This document shows positions 25,301-34,116 of a stretch of DNA of 64,000 nucleotides, piece after piece. The DNA is from a virus. Within the stretch, counting starts at the first letter, position 1, and each line of letters opens with the position of its first letter. Below the pieces are notes generated by a model. It did no database searches. It was not told where the DNA came from and saw only the letters and a list, made by a program, of their open reading frames with translations. The stretch lies in the IMG/VR virus record IMGVR_UViG_3300042351_000704, positions 1-64,000 of that record; one strand, 5' to 3'. Both the position numbers and the translations under genes were made by a program.

Positions 25301-27895
25301 AACGGTAAGTTTGCAAGATTTAATGCAGCTGCACTAACTAATAACACACAAAGAACCTATAGTCTACCTAATGCTAGTGGAACTTTAGCACTTACAAGTG
25401 ATATACCTACTGTGGCTGGTGTATACTTACCGTTATCTGGTGGAACTCTTACAGGTGCTTTAGGTGGTACAAGTGCTACATTTAGTACTCAATTAGTAGT
25501 AACGGGATCTACCAATGAGCAATTGGTTTTGTCTTATACGGCCGCAAGTGGAGGGTTTACTTGGCAATCATTTCGTTTAAACGGAACTAATAGATATAGG
25601 ATATTTGGTAACACTGATAATAGTTTTACCTTATGGAGTGATGTTTTATCTTCAAATGTATTAGCAATAGCCTCTACAGGAGCAGCTACATTCTCAAGTA
25701 GTGTATATGCAGGAGCCTCATCAAGATTTGGTTTTGGAAGCTCAGGAGCTGAAAGAGGTAGTATTGCTTTAGATGGTGGATTCAATTGGTCGTTTAATAC
25801 AAATAGTATAGGGAATGCTATGTATATACAATCAACTACAGGTAATGTAGTAATTGGAAATACAGTTGCATCAAATGTCGGATTGACAATATACGGAGCA
25901 AACGCTGCAACTATTTACCAAACTGCAAACACAGGAACAGGAGCAGGAAATGGTTTTTATGTTGGGCATACAGGAGATATAAGCTATATATGGAATTATA
26001 ATAATTACCCAACTGTTTTTGCTACGAACAACACCGAACGTATGCGCATAACAAGTGGCGGCCAGGTGCAGGTAACAAACACCACAGGAGATACCCACTT
26101 AGGAGCATTTGGAACAGCACCTAGTATTCAGTTTGCTAGTGCAACATCGGGTCCTGCTTTTTGGGGAACCATAGGCATGGCCACTGCTACTAACAACTTC
26201 TTAATAGGAGCTGTAGCAGGAGACTTTGCAATCATTAACAGAGGATCCGTTGTAGGTAGTATACTCTTTGGTTTTAGCTCAGCTGAAAGAATGAGATTGA
26301 GCTCAACCGGTCAGCTTCGTTTGAACGCCTACACATCATCATCAGCATTTACTGGTACAGCAGTAGCTACACTTGCTGTAGACTCTTCTGGTAATGTTAT
26401 CACTGTAACAGGTGGTGGTACAGCTTCTCAATGGACTACATCTGGTAGTAACATACACTATAATACAGGAAATGTTGGTATAGGCACTTCATCACCTGCT
26501 GCTAAACTTGATGTTAATGGTAATGTTATATTTAGAGGATCAAGTTTAGATTCACCATCATTAACATTTAGAGGTTCGGCCTTTGATATGGTGGTTATGG
26601 GTGATAGAACAAGTGGTACTACGGATATTGGTTATGTTAGAATACTTAATCAAGGAACTGCTGTAATAGACTTACCTGGAAACGCAGATCCTGTCTATTT
26701 TAATAATGGAGGGAACGTTGGTATCAATACTACATCTCCAAGTGAAAAGTTGCATGTAAATGGTAATGCTTACATATCTGGTGTAGGTAGTGTGTTATAT
26801 TTTGATACTGACAGTTCATCAAAAACTATATCTCAATATGTTACCAATTTGTATGAGTTTCATATTCTTAATGGAAGAGGTAACTCGTCTAGATTTATAT
26901 TAGGGAATGGTTCTATATCTCTTGGTACAAGTGCTACACCGCAATTTTATATAAATACTTCTTCAGGTAACGTTGGTATTGGTACTACAACTACAATATA
27001 TGGTAAGTTGTCTGTTAGCTCTGGAAGCTTTAACGGTATTCGTATTGATACTAATGCTGGGTATGATGCTATTAGTATTGGTGGAACCGGTGCTTTTTCA
27101 GTAGATGCTCCAGGTATAGCAGGTGGTAGATTCTATATAGGCAACGGTGGTAATACAGGTATAGGTATAAATAACCCACAATACAAACTTCATGTTTACA
27201 CAAGTGACAATGAAGGTATATATCTTCAGGGCACGGGTGGTGGTATATGGATGAACGTAAAGTCTGCAGCTGGTAAGATGTGGTCATATGGTGCACAGAA
27301 TGATGGTTGTGGCATCTACAACAGAACAGATGGAGTTTACAGAATGTTTATTACTGATTCTGGTGCTACCACGTTTAGTTCATCAGTTACGGCTGGTGGT
27401 AACTTTACGACTACCGCAGATGGTGGTGCTGGTGGATTACGTTTAACATTAAATAATACAGGAGCAGGTGAAGTTCAATATGCATTATTAAGTGGTGGGT
27501 CTGCTGGTACTGGAGTTTTTGGAATAAGAAATGGCTCAACAGGGACAAACTTATTTTTAATGAATAGTACCGGTGCAGCAACATTTACGTCATCTATTAC
27601 ATGTACCTCTCTAACAGAAACCTCTACTATAAAGGTAAAGGAAAACATTGTCAACGTAGACTCAGCTCTTGACCAGGTGGAGAAGCTCCAGGCGGTATCC
27701 TATAACAGAAAAGGATCTGCAGTAAAAGAGATCGGTCTTATAGCAGAAGCAGTAGAAGAGATCTACCCAGAGTTTGTACAATACGACCAGCACGGGGAAC
27801 CGATTGGTCTTCACTACTCACGTCTTACAGCAGTGCTGATAGAATCAGTGAAAGAGCTTAAGAACAGAATACAACAACTAGAAAATAGAAACTAA
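22316..27895 (+). CDS. Giant tail fibre with C-terminal S74-type chaperone (1859 aa)
   Basis: The N-terminus (MKFLSDILARAGLVVEGVVTL) is a fibre-attachment segment. The body is a long Gly/Thr/Asn/Ser-rich beta region with repeated motifs such as NVGIGTSSPAAKLDVNG and LDVNGTARV. The C-terminal 90 residues form an intramolecular chaperone/auto-protease of the S74 family: STIKVKENI with Ser1770 and Lys1775 (the S-x4-K dyad spacing of that family), then QAVSYNRKGS, EIGLIAEAVEEIYPEFV and a last coiled coil. S74 domains trimerise the fibre and then cut themselves off. Codon use varies along the gene, with several AT-rich stretches. Confidence 0.85.
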   Translation: MKFLSDILARAGLVVEGVVTLNNVANATIDTDKFLTVDSGVVKFRTGAQLLSDIGGQSLLTNPVTGTGTSGQVAYFNGTTSLTSSATFAFTPTSQLLVNNSVTAASAIARGTNLTPTLTASANSDVLVGLDINPTFSNGAFTGVSNVGLRTQSILVGTSIITGVTDAVQVKLSNAIVSLQNTTATNYAGVNMYDDSNTLAGSFAIGGTAASVPSLAGNFLFGARRAAGRTIIVGGASATQLATMFSTGNFLIQNSGTHTDAGFRLDVNGTARVQGVITGSVNGGSLILGTASSNSPAITITGYYVGNGAINITTTNPRSFNSVIGGQGNGIVLTYNGVAQGQGGTNTYFIASGNINLTDGAIDLNGFNFSPTIVSATGATIKAFSSGLSAATNRWNLFMSGSASNYLEGDTAIGTITLGTATKFTLGGSETASSAIARGGLINTTLVAAANNDVLVGLDINPTFTNGAFTGVQNIALRTVGSGRIDFNNLLKILPNGGAGGNAYIYTEGSSVLIIQGQLGTNIGWNNNANTTWSTTIGNGASRTAILGLFKSDNVEIGRVFNTGNVLLQNGGTFTDAGFRLDVNGTARVSGAATLSNLAGTGTRMVVADANGLLSTQAIASGAVTGTGTTNYIPKFTSSSSIGNSIIFDDGNCIGINTSSPYSASQFKLDVNGGFIVKNTSGVNAQFVMINSDPAAGGNNAFFVQTVGGATTTTWAQIQTYYGTSIAAGALRLQPAGGQILVGTTTASAFTVDLNGTLRVSSQLTLGSTITNGTFTYTLPGATGTLALTSDITTAVANLVASAPAALDTLNELAAALGNDAAFSTTVTTALGNRLRIDTASQGLTGTQQSNGRTNLGLGSLSILSSIGNANITDLAYSKLTGVPSTFPPSAHTHVWTDITDRPTNLSAFTNGPGYITSSSLSSYVPYTGATTNVNLGNNTLSVGFINILGSALGAAGYLGLRQNASIIYAGSGYTSIVAEDKTFLSIQFDQDGGTNGKFARFNAAALTNNTQRTYSLPNASGTLALTSDIPTVAGVYLPLSGGTLTGALGGTSATFSTQLVVTGSTNEQLVLSYTAASGGFTWQSFRLNGTNRYRIFGNTDNSFTLWSDVLSSNVLAIASTGAATFSSSVYAGASSRFGFGSSGAERGSIALDGGFNWSFNTNSIGNAMYIQSTTGNVVIGNTVASNVGLTIYGANAATIYQTANTGTGAGNGFYVGHTGDISYIWNYNNYPTVFATNNTERMRITSGGQVQVTNTTGDTHLGAFGTAPSIQFASATSGPAFWGTIGMATATNNFLIGAVAGDFAIINRGSVVGSILFGFSSAERMRLSSTGQLRLNAYTSSSAFTGTAVATLAVDSSGNVITVTGGGTASQWTTSGSNIHYNTGNVGIGTSSPAAKLDVNGNVIFRGSSLDSPSLTFRGSAFDMVVMGDRTSGTTDIGYVRILNQGTAVIDLPGNADPVYFNNGGNVGINTTSPSEKLHVNGNAYISGVGSVLYFDTDSSSKTISQYVTNLYEFHILNGRGNSSRFILGNGSISLGTSATPQFYINTSSGNVGIGTTTTIYGKLSVSSGSFNGIRIDTNAGYDAISIGGTGAFSVDAPGIAGGRFYIGNGGNTGIGINNPQYKLHVYTSDNEGIYLQGTGGGIWMNVKSAAGKMWSYGAQNDGCGIYNRTDGVYRMFITDSGATTFSSSVTAGGNFTTTADGGAGGLRLTLNNTGAGEVQYALLSGGSAGTGVFGIRNGSTGTNLFLMNSTGAATFTSSITCTSLTETSTIKVKENIVNVDSALDQVEKLQAVSYNRKGSAVKEIGLIAEAVEEIYPEFVQYDQHGEPIGLHYSRLTAVLIESVKELKNRIQQLENRN
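22626..24085 (+). repeat. Duplicated segments inside the giant fibre gene
   Basis: Two related protein segments occur twice about 0.95-1 kb apart. One is SAIARG..DVLVGLDINPTF-NGAFTGV (about 22633-22760 and 23612-23740). The other is TGNFLIQNSG/TGNVLLQNGG followed by TDAGFRLDVNGTARV (about 23056-23135 and 24004-24085). They are in the same order and frame, which suggests a segmental duplication within the shaft. Confidence 0.7.
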
Positions 27896-27901
27896 GAATA
27901 T

Positions 27902-30900
27902 ATGGCAGTTTTACAGAGTACATCGATTACTGGTAGTCTTACTATGAACAGCATGACGGCAGGCTTTATGAAAGTCAATGCCCAGGGTGCTGTTGTGATG
28001 GATACTAACACCTACTTGACCGGGGTTACTTCTGGTCAGGTAACTGGTGCTTTAGGGTATACTCCTTATAATAGTAGTAATCCTAGTGGTTATGTTAATT
28101 CATCTAACTGGGCTATACTTTCCGGTGCAACTAGTTATAATACAGATAGAACTACTAAAGTAAGTAATGGACTTGCTATATATAGTGCTTATAGCGGAGG
28201 AGCTAATAGTCCAACTACTTATGATATATCTGCTCAATATGTTGTGGCTGGTAAAGGAATGGAAATGGCAGCTTCTTGGCATTCCCCAAGCGCAACAATG
28301 TTTTTTAGAACTTTAAGAGATTGTTGTGATAACTGGTCTTCATGGGTTACTATGCTTTCATCAGCTAATTTTAACTCATATGCTTTACCATTAACTGGTG
28401 GAACGTTATCAGGTAACTTATATGTCACTAATTCATCAACAGTTGGTGCAATTTTTTTAAGTGGAGCTCAGTCTGGTGCTAGGCAATATATGATACAAAA
28501 TGGCATCACAGGTATAAGTAATTCAGGTTTACAAATAAGAGATGTTACAGGTAATGCAAGTTTAGTATATTTTGATACAAGTTATAATGCAAGTTTTGGT
28601 GCTGGTATATGGGCAACATCTGGTAACTTTTCAGCAGCAATATCTGCATCTAACATAAGTAGCGGAGTAAATGCTAGTCATATAGTACAGCGTGATGGTA
28701 ATGGGTACATATACGCTAACCATATTAACTTTAATACACCAGAATCCGAGAACCCTGCTATTAGTAGCTTTATAACTTCTAATGGTGATGGGTGGTCTAG
28801 AAAGTCTAGTCTTGCACACGTGAGAAATCAGCTTGGAAACTATGGTGGATGGATAACATCTTCAGGAAGTATAACTGGTAATGCTGCTACAGCAACATAC
28901 GCTACTAATGCTACTAGATTATATGCTAGCGATGGTTCTTATGTATATGGAGGAGCGGCTCCATATTACATGACAATGACATATGATGGAAGCAGATGGT
29001 TATTACAAGTTACGCCAGGAACACCCGCTGCGGTGAGAGTGGCTTATGCAGATGCTGCGGGATCTGCTTCTTCTGCAGGTAACGCTGATACGGTAGATGG
29101 TTATCATGCTACAAACGCAGCGAGTGGTTTAGCATATTATGCATCTAATGGGTACCTATATGTTCCTTCGTGGATTAATGTTAACGGTGGTGGAATATTT
29201 GCAAGTACAAATAATGCTCATTTAAGACCTAATACAGGTTCTTATGGTGCGTGGGAAATGATTGGTTCTAAAAACGGTTGGTCAGGTATCTGGTTTAATG
29301 ATAGTAGCGACTACTTGATGGCTAATAATAATGAGGTAGGTCATTATCAGCATGGTGTTGGTTGGAAGTTTAGATGGTATCAAGGTACTATGTATATAAG
29401 CAGAGGTACAACAGGCGGTGGTAGTGAGTTTACTGTTCTTGATAGTGGCAACTACACAAACTGGGCAATAGCTAGAGGCGGAGATACAGTATCAGGTCAG
29501 TTTAGTTTTACAAAAACTGATGACCATGCTATTCAGGTTGGTACAATAAGAGGCCGAGCAGTAGGTTCACAAGGCGGAGAATTTATTCAGTTGTATGAAA
29601 GAGTAAATATTGGCGGACCCAATGGTTGGGGTGCGTCAAATACCGGTGCTCCTACTTATGGATTATCTGTATTTGGTGGAGCTACTATTGGGTATGGAAA
29701 TAATGGTGGATTAACAGTTAATGGAAATATAAATGCTCCTAGTGGTTATGTAAGTAATGGTAATCCATGGGGTACTTCAAACTCTGCATTTTTCCCTAAT
29801 GGTATTACTACTGCAGGTGGAACTAACTGGGTATATGGGTTAACATATCTTGGTAATGCACCAGGTAATGGTTCGGGAGCCCAAGTTGAGTCTAATGGTA
29901 GAATTTATGTTAGAGCTAACAGTGCAGCAGCATATAATGGTTTTGCAGGTCAATTTGTAGATAGGAACAGTGCTTCTTCAAATCACGTTCCTTGGTCATT
30001 TGAAAACGAGTGGGGTAATCACTCATGGGGAGTTGTTGCAAGATTTCATATACAACAAGCTTCTGCTGATAGACCTTCTATACAGTTTACTAATGGAACA
30101 AATAACACTCGTTGGGGTGTAGGATATTGCTTTGCAGACGATAACTTTAGAATATCCCAAGACATTGGAATGGCTCCTGATGGATCATCTGGTAGCTGGG
30201 GTACAGAAAGATTTAGAATTAATACAGATGGTACAACATTGCTTGGTATACAAGGATCAAATACAAACGTGTATGGTCTTTTACGCCTTGCAAGCAACAA
30301 CCATTTATATCTAGATAATAATTTTGGACAGACTATAGTTGGTCTTTATTCTGCATCAAGATACCAAGGTGTGTTTGCAATGGGTGATGCTTATAAATTA
30401 CCTGTTGATGGTACATCTACTGGTTCTCTTTATGGTCTTGCTTGGTCTCATCCTAATGCAGGTGGTGTAGCAGGAAACTTAAATACACATGGTCTTCTAG
30501 TACTGGAGAATGGTGGTTTCCTAGCTGCAATATCCGGTTCAATTAGAGCTAGAGATGACATGCGTGCTCCTATCTTCTACGACTCTAATGATACAGGATA
30601 TTATCTTGATATGAATAGTACAAGCAACAGTGCTGGTAGAATTAGAGGTGGTATATTATTTGGCCCTAACCCTACATGGGGTAGATATTTACAAGTAGGT
30701 GGCAATGGAAATCAGAATACTGATTATGCATCAGTTGTAACCACTGACGGAAATCTACATTTAGACTCTCGTGCAGGAAATGCAATGTATCTAAACTATT
30801 ATGCTAATGGTATCATTTATTTAAATGGAGCCACCTATTATATTAGTGCTAATGGTGCTTTTTATAATGGTACAGCTAGTTATGCTAATAGTGCAGGAAA

Positions 30901-32179
30901 TGCATCTACTGTTGGTGGTTATGCTGTTGCTGTAGGAGGTTCGGCTAACACTATTCCTACAAGAAATGGTAGTGGTTATTTAATTCCTGAAAACTGGATT
31001 CAGCTTAATGGAATATACGGTCTATATTCACCAACAAATAATGCTCATTTAAGACCTAATGATGCAAGTTATGGTTCTTGGTTAATGACTGGAAGTAGAA
31101 ATGGGTGGCAGGGTATTGAGTTTAATTCTGGAGGTGCTGGTAATGTTACCATGATGATTTCCAATGATTCTAACACTTCTGGATTCCATAACAACTCTTA
31201 TGGTTGGCAGATTAGATGGGCTAATGGTACATTGTTTTGTGGCAAGAATTCTTATGGTGGTAATGATGCTACAGTTTGGGATAGTAGCAATGCTCCAAGA
31301 GCATCTAATTCACATCTAATGTATTATCAAGGGTTTACTTTGAACGCTGATACAATGGATGTTAATGCTACAGGATTTACATATGCTGTAAATGCTCCAT
31401 ATGTAGGACCTATAGTAAGATTTAGTACAGGTGGTGGTTATGATTTATGGTTAAACGCAGCTTACGGGGGATCAGGTAACTTAATTGCATTTAGAACAAG
31501 AAATGGAGATTCTGCGACACTTAATCCTTGGAGAGAGTTTATTACTTCTGGAAATATAGGAAACCAGTCAGTATCATATGCAAATAATGCTGGAAACGTA
31601 TCTAGCATTAGTGGTGCACTTAACGGTAATCATACCTGGACAAACATAAACTACTTTTTAACAAATAATGGAGGTTATTTAGGCAGTACTAATACAGCTA
31701 AGCTTCAAGCGTTTTCTTATGATAACAACTCAGCATTTATGTCTTTTCATAAGTCCAGCCATTACGCTGTAAACTTTGGACTTGATGCTGATAACGTAAT
31801 GCGTATAGGTGGATGGTCTGCTTCTGCAAACAGATGGCAGCTAGACATGTCAGGTAACATGACTGTTGCGGGTGACGTAACTGCTTATTCTGATGCCCGT
31901 GTGAAAGAAAATGTTGAAACTATTGTACAAGCTTTAGACAAGGTGTTACAACTTCGAGGTGTGAGCTACAACAGAACTGACTCTGATGACAAGAAGACTA
32001 AGATTGGTGTGATTGCACAAGAAACACTGGTTGTTGTACCGGAAGTAGTTAACCAGGACAACACAGGTATGTACAACGTATCTTATGGTAACCTTGCCGG
32101 ACTTTTTATTGAAGCCATCAAAGAACAGCAGAAACAGATTGAAGACCTTAAATCAAAGCTAGATGCCCTTACAAAGTAG
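27902..32179 (+). CDS. Second giant tail fibre with S74-type chaperone (1425 aa)
   Basis: It begins 6 nt after the first fibre gene. The body is Asn/Gly/Ser/Tyr-rich, with repeated modules such as NAHLRPNTGSYGAWEMIGSKNGW and YYLDMNSTSNSAGRI-type beta segments seen in many fibre tips. The C-terminal chaperone is clearer than in the first fibre: SDARVKENV with Ser1330 and Lys1335, LRGVSYNRTDS, KIGVIAQETLVVVPEVV and a final helical heptad tail. Two different fibres in a row suggest a hetero-fibre or a choice of receptors. It overlaps the next gene by 17 nt. Confidence 0.85.
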   Translation: MAVLQSTSITGSLTMNSMTAGFMKVNAQGAVVMDTNTYLTGVTSGQVTGALGYTPYNSSNPSGYVNSSNWAILSGATSYNTDRTTKVSNGLAIYSAYSGGANSPTTYDISAQYVVAGKGMEMAASWHSPSATMFFRTLRDCCDNWSSWVTMLSSANFNSYALPLTGGTLSGNLYVTNSSTVGAIFLSGAQSGARQYMIQNGITGISNSGLQIRDVTGNASLVYFDTSYNASFGAGIWATSGNFSAAISASNISSGVNASHIVQRDGNGYIYANHINFNTPESENPAISSFITSNGDGWSRKSSLAHVRNQLGNYGGWITSSGSITGNAATATYATNATRLYASDGSYVYGGAAPYYMTMTYDGSRWLLQVTPGTPAAVRVAYADAAGSASSAGNADTVDGYHATNAASGLAYYASNGYLYVPSWINVNGGGIFASTNNAHLRPNTGSYGAWEMIGSKNGWSGIWFNDSSDYLMANNNEVGHYQHGVGWKFRWYQGTMYISRGTTGGGSEFTVLDSGNYTNWAIARGGDTVSGQFSFTKTDDHAIQVGTIRGRAVGSQGGEFIQLYERVNIGGPNGWGASNTGAPTYGLSVFGGATIGYGNNGGLTVNGNINAPSGYVSNGNPWGTSNSAFFPNGITTAGGTNWVYGLTYLGNAPGNGSGAQVESNGRIYVRANSAAAYNGFAGQFVDRNSASSNHVPWSFENEWGNHSWGVVARFHIQQASADRPSIQFTNGTNNTRWGVGYCFADDNFRISQDIGMAPDGSSGSWGTERFRINTDGTTLLGIQGSNTNVYGLLRLASNNHLYLDNNFGQTIVGLYSASRYQGVFAMGDAYKLPVDGTSTGSLYGLAWSHPNAGGVAGNLNTHGLLVLENGGFLAAISGSIRARDDMRAPIFYDSNDTGYYLDMNSTSNSAGRIRGGILFGPNPTWGRYLQVGGNGNQNTDYASVVTTDGNLHLDSRAGNAMYLNYYANGIIYLNGATYYISANGAFYNGTASYANSAGNASTVGGYAVAVGGSANTIPTRNGSGYLIPENWIQLNGIYGLYSPTNNAHLRPNDASYGSWLMTGSRNGWQGIEFNSGGAGNVTMMISNDSNTSGFHNNSYGWQIRWANGTLFCGKNSYGGNDATVWDSSNAPRASNSHLMYYQGFTLNADTMDVNATGFTYAVNAPYVGPIVRFSTGGGYDLWLNAAYGGSGNLIAFRTRNGDSATLNPWREFITSGNIGNQSVSYANNAGNVSSISGALNGNHTWTNINYFLTNNGGYLGSTNTAKLQAFSYDNNSAFMSFHKSSHYAVNFGLDADNVMRIGGWSASANRWQLDMSGNMTVAGDVTAYSDARVKENVETIVQALDKVLQLRGVSYNRTDSDDKKTKIGVIAQETLVVVPEVVNQDNTGMYNVSYGNLAGLFIEAIKEQQKQIEDLKSKLDALTK
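29200..31300 (+). repeat. Duplicated receptor-type module in the second fibre
   Basis: The module NAHLRPN..SYG.W.M.GS.NGW.GI.F, followed by GW.(F/I)RW..GT, occurs at about 29215-29460 and again at about 31038-31300. Sequence differences are concentrated between conserved Trp and Gly positions. Confidence 0.65.
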
Positions 32180-32618
32180 TGGTGCCATAAGTATGTCCCA
32201 AATCAATACTGAGTTGGGAAGATCATCTACTGCTGCTATCAGCTTAGATACTGCTGAGAACGGTGGGTATGCTGCTATTAACACGTGCGGATCACCATAC
32301 CCTTCTTCTAGCAACCCAGCTAGTATGAGTGAGTGGTATAGTTATAACCATTCGGCAGCTTGTTGTCCAGCCTATGGAACATATCAATATGCTTATTGTA
32401 GCGGTTGTGATCAGTATGCTGTATACGCAAACGGAGCTTGTGGAACATACCAAACTTTCTTAGGATATAATCCATCAGCTTGTGGTTGTTGTGATCTATA
32501 TGGTACATTCTTAGGCTCGGAGTGTAGTGGTTGTGATGTATATTATATTTATGCAAATGGTAATTGTGGTACTTACTCTGGATATGCTTACACCGACTGC
32601 GGAGAGTGTTTTACTTAA
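32163..32618 (+). CDS. Cys/Tyr/Gly-rich fibre-tip-like protein (151 aa)
   Basis: Residues 1-65 (LQSSGAISMSQINTELGRSS...MSEWYSYNH) resemble a phage fibre/tip module in which IS-x-SQI-x-TE-x-G is typical. The remainder is built of Tyr- and Cys-rich repeats: CSGCDQYAVYANGACGTYQ (about 80-98) and CSGCDVYYIYANGNCGTYS (about 121-139), with about 14 cysteines in 85 residues. Such spacing suggests multiple disulfides or metal sites in an exposed domain. It overlaps the second fibre gene by 17 nt and probably acts with it. Receptor binding is inferred. Confidence 0.65.
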   Translation: MPLQSSGAISMSQINTELGRSSTAAISLDTAENGGYAAINTCGSPYPSSSNPASMSEWYSYNHSAACCPAYGTYQYAYCSGCDQYAVYANGACGTYQTFLGYNPSACGCCDLYGTFLGSECSGCDVYYIYANGNCGTYSGYAYTDCGECFT

Positions 32619-32637
32619 TAATCTATAAATAAACCTT

Positions 32638-32859
32638 ATGACGTATTTTAACAAAGGTGAGAACCTTTACTACAAAATTGATGCTGAGACCTTTACTGTC
32701 TACGAAGTTTTTGGATCTGACAGTCAGAAACGTATTATGCTTAACACAGGTGAAAGATTTTACACCGATGTAATGGAGCGTATAGAAAGAGACTCTTTTA
32801 CAGAGACAGATGAAGCTGCATTTACTACCTTTTTAAACCAGGTTAAAGCTAGTTTATAA
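32638..32859 (+). CDS. Hypothetical protein (73 aa)
   Basis: Not recognised. Two beta hairpins (NLYYKIDAETFTVYEVFG, KRIMLNTGERFY) are followed by a helix. Similar short proteins often accompany fibre genes in Bacteroidota phages. The last gene of the fibre unit; a promoter region follows. Confidence 0.6.
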   Translation: MTYFNKGENLYYKIDAETFTVYEVFGSDSQKRIMLNTGERFYTDVMERIERDSFTETDEAAFTTFLNQVKASL

Positions 32860-32867
32860 ACAAGATA

Positions 32868-32914
32868 TTGACATAGTGGTGTACATATTGTAGACCTTTA
32901 TATCTTTGTAGTAG
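32868..32914 (+). promoter_or_regulatory. Promoter region upstream of gene 32933
   Basis: TATCTTTG at 32901-32908 is an exact match to TAnnTTTG and continues as TAGTAG. Upstream are TTGACA (32868-32873) and a second start-like element CATATTGTAGACC (32884-32896). The next gene starts 19 nt after the element. Confidence 0.5.
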
Positions 32915-32932
32915 ATTAATCTAATAACTCCT

Positions 32933-33451
32933 ATGGACAAAATTACCCTCAAACTTTATGAGTTCTACAACCTAGAAGCTGAACTCAATGGTGTAACCAA
33001 CCAACAAACCGGTGAGAAACTAGTAGCCGGCCTTTTACAAGAGAAACTGTCTTTGACTACCAAGTACTGGCTGACCAAGCTAGCTAAGAAGGTGGGCGAA
33101 GAAAAAGCTATTGTGGAAGAACTTAAAAACGAGCTGATCAAGAAGTACGGCAAAGAAGACGAGAATGGTGGCGTATCCATCCCGATGTCTATTGACGAGC
33201 TGGACGAAGATGGTCAACCTAAAAAAGACCTTGACAAAGATGGTAACTGGTTTACCAAGAAGGTGTTGAACCCGGATTTTAAACAGTTTGAAACAGAGTT
33301 TAACGCCCTGCTTCAGACCGACAAAGAGCTGGAATACAAGCCTTTTAGTCTGGAAGACTTTGAAAAACTAGAGACTTCTGAGAACTACGCTACGTTTTTT
33401 CAGCTGATCAAAGCTGACGATGTACCGGTAGTTCCTATGGCTGCCAAGTAA
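32933..33451 (+). CDS. Hypothetical charged helical protein (172 aa)
   Basis: Not recognised. Lys/Glu-rich and mostly helical, with a Gly/Asp-rich turn in the middle (DELDEDGQPKKDLDKDGNW). It could be a tail-assembly chaperone or a structural adaptor, but nothing decides this. It forms its own short unit between the 32.9 kb promoter and the 33.48 kb terminator. Confidence 0.6.
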   Translation: MDKITLKLYEFYNLEAELNGVTNQQTGEKLVAGLLQEKLSLTTKYWLTKLAKKVGEEKAIVEELKNELIKKYGKEDENGGVSIPMSIDELDEDGQPKKDLDKDGNWFTKKVLNPDFKQFETEFNALLQTDKELEYKPFSLEDFEKLETSENYATFFQLIKADDVPVVPMAAK

Positions 33452-33480
33452 GTCGCTTTCCCTTTTTATATATTCTGCAA

Positions 33481-33519
33481 AAACCACCTCTCTAACCCGG
33501 GGTGGTTTTTTGTTTTTCT
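33481..33519 (+). terminator. Rho-independent terminator
   Basis: AAACCACC (33481-33488) pairs perfectly with GGTGGTTT (33501-33508) and is followed by TTTTGTTTTT. It ends the one-gene unit of 32933. Confidence 0.8.
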
Positions 33520-33527
33520 TGTAGAAA

Positions 33528-33550
33528 TTTAGTATATTATATTGTAGACC
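33528..33550 (+). promoter_or_regulatory. Late-type promoter element
   Basis: TTTAGTATATTATATTGTAG (33528-33547) is one of three nearly identical elements; the others lie at 39.34 and 55.35 kb. It directly follows a terminator and precedes gene 33578 by 28 nt. Confidence 0.6.
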
Positions 33551-33577
33551 TATACACAATCTAAACTCACTATAACT

Positions 33578-34093
33578 ATGGCCCTTAAGATCACAACCCA
33601 AATCGGGACAGACAAAGGAATTACTTCAGAAGCATACGTACGTATTGCTGACTATCAACTATCTAAATACGGTTCTGCTAACTTCCGTATAGAGATCTTC
33701 CAATCTCAGGAAGATGTTCCTGTACCTGGTGGTTATCCTATGGCAGGTTCCCCAACAGGTGGAGCTGCTAAGAACCAGCAAATTGGTGAAAGCCTGTATG
33801 TTGCTTTAACCAAGCAAGTGGAAGAAACTATTACGGTTAAGCGTATGAATCCGGTACAAGTGGAAGAAGAAGTTACTGCACCTGGTCCTATAGACGAAGA
33901 AGGTAACCCAACTACTGTGACTAGCACTGTTACCCGCACTGAAATGCAGGAGCAGGACGTAGAAGAAACCATTACCAAGACTGTTCCGGATCTGACTAGT
34001 GCAGAAGACGTGGACATATTTGAGTTTGGTTATGGTCACTTAAAGGCTAAGCTTGAAGGTCTATTCGGTGCTGAGCACGTGGTAGATTGCTAA
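33578..34093 (+). CDS. Hypothetical tail-type protein (171 aa)
   Basis: Not recognised by family. The N-terminal half is beta-rich (ITSEAYVRIADYQLSKYGSANFRIEIFQS), a fold seen in phage tail/fibre accessory proteins. The C-terminal half has acidic Val/Glu/Thr repeats (EEEVTAPGPIDEEGNP, EQDVEETITKT). It begins the adhesin-rich unit 33.5-37.8 kb. Confidence 0.6.
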   Translation: MALKITTQIGTDKGITSEAYVRIADYQLSKYGSANFRIEIFQSQEDVPVPGGYPMAGSPTGGAAKNQQIGESLYVALTKQVEETITVKRMNPVQVEEEVTAPGPIDEEGNPTTVTSTVTRTEMQEQDVEETITKTVPDLTSAEDVDIFEFGYGHLKAKLEGLFGAEHVVDC

Positions 34094-34116
34094 TAACTCA
34101 TTGATATCCAATAACT

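Noticed and set aside
22316-32179. CRISPR-like or tandem DNA repeats in the fibre genes
   Set aside because: Repeats are protein-level motifs with variable spacing and no identical units; they are part of continuous coding frames.
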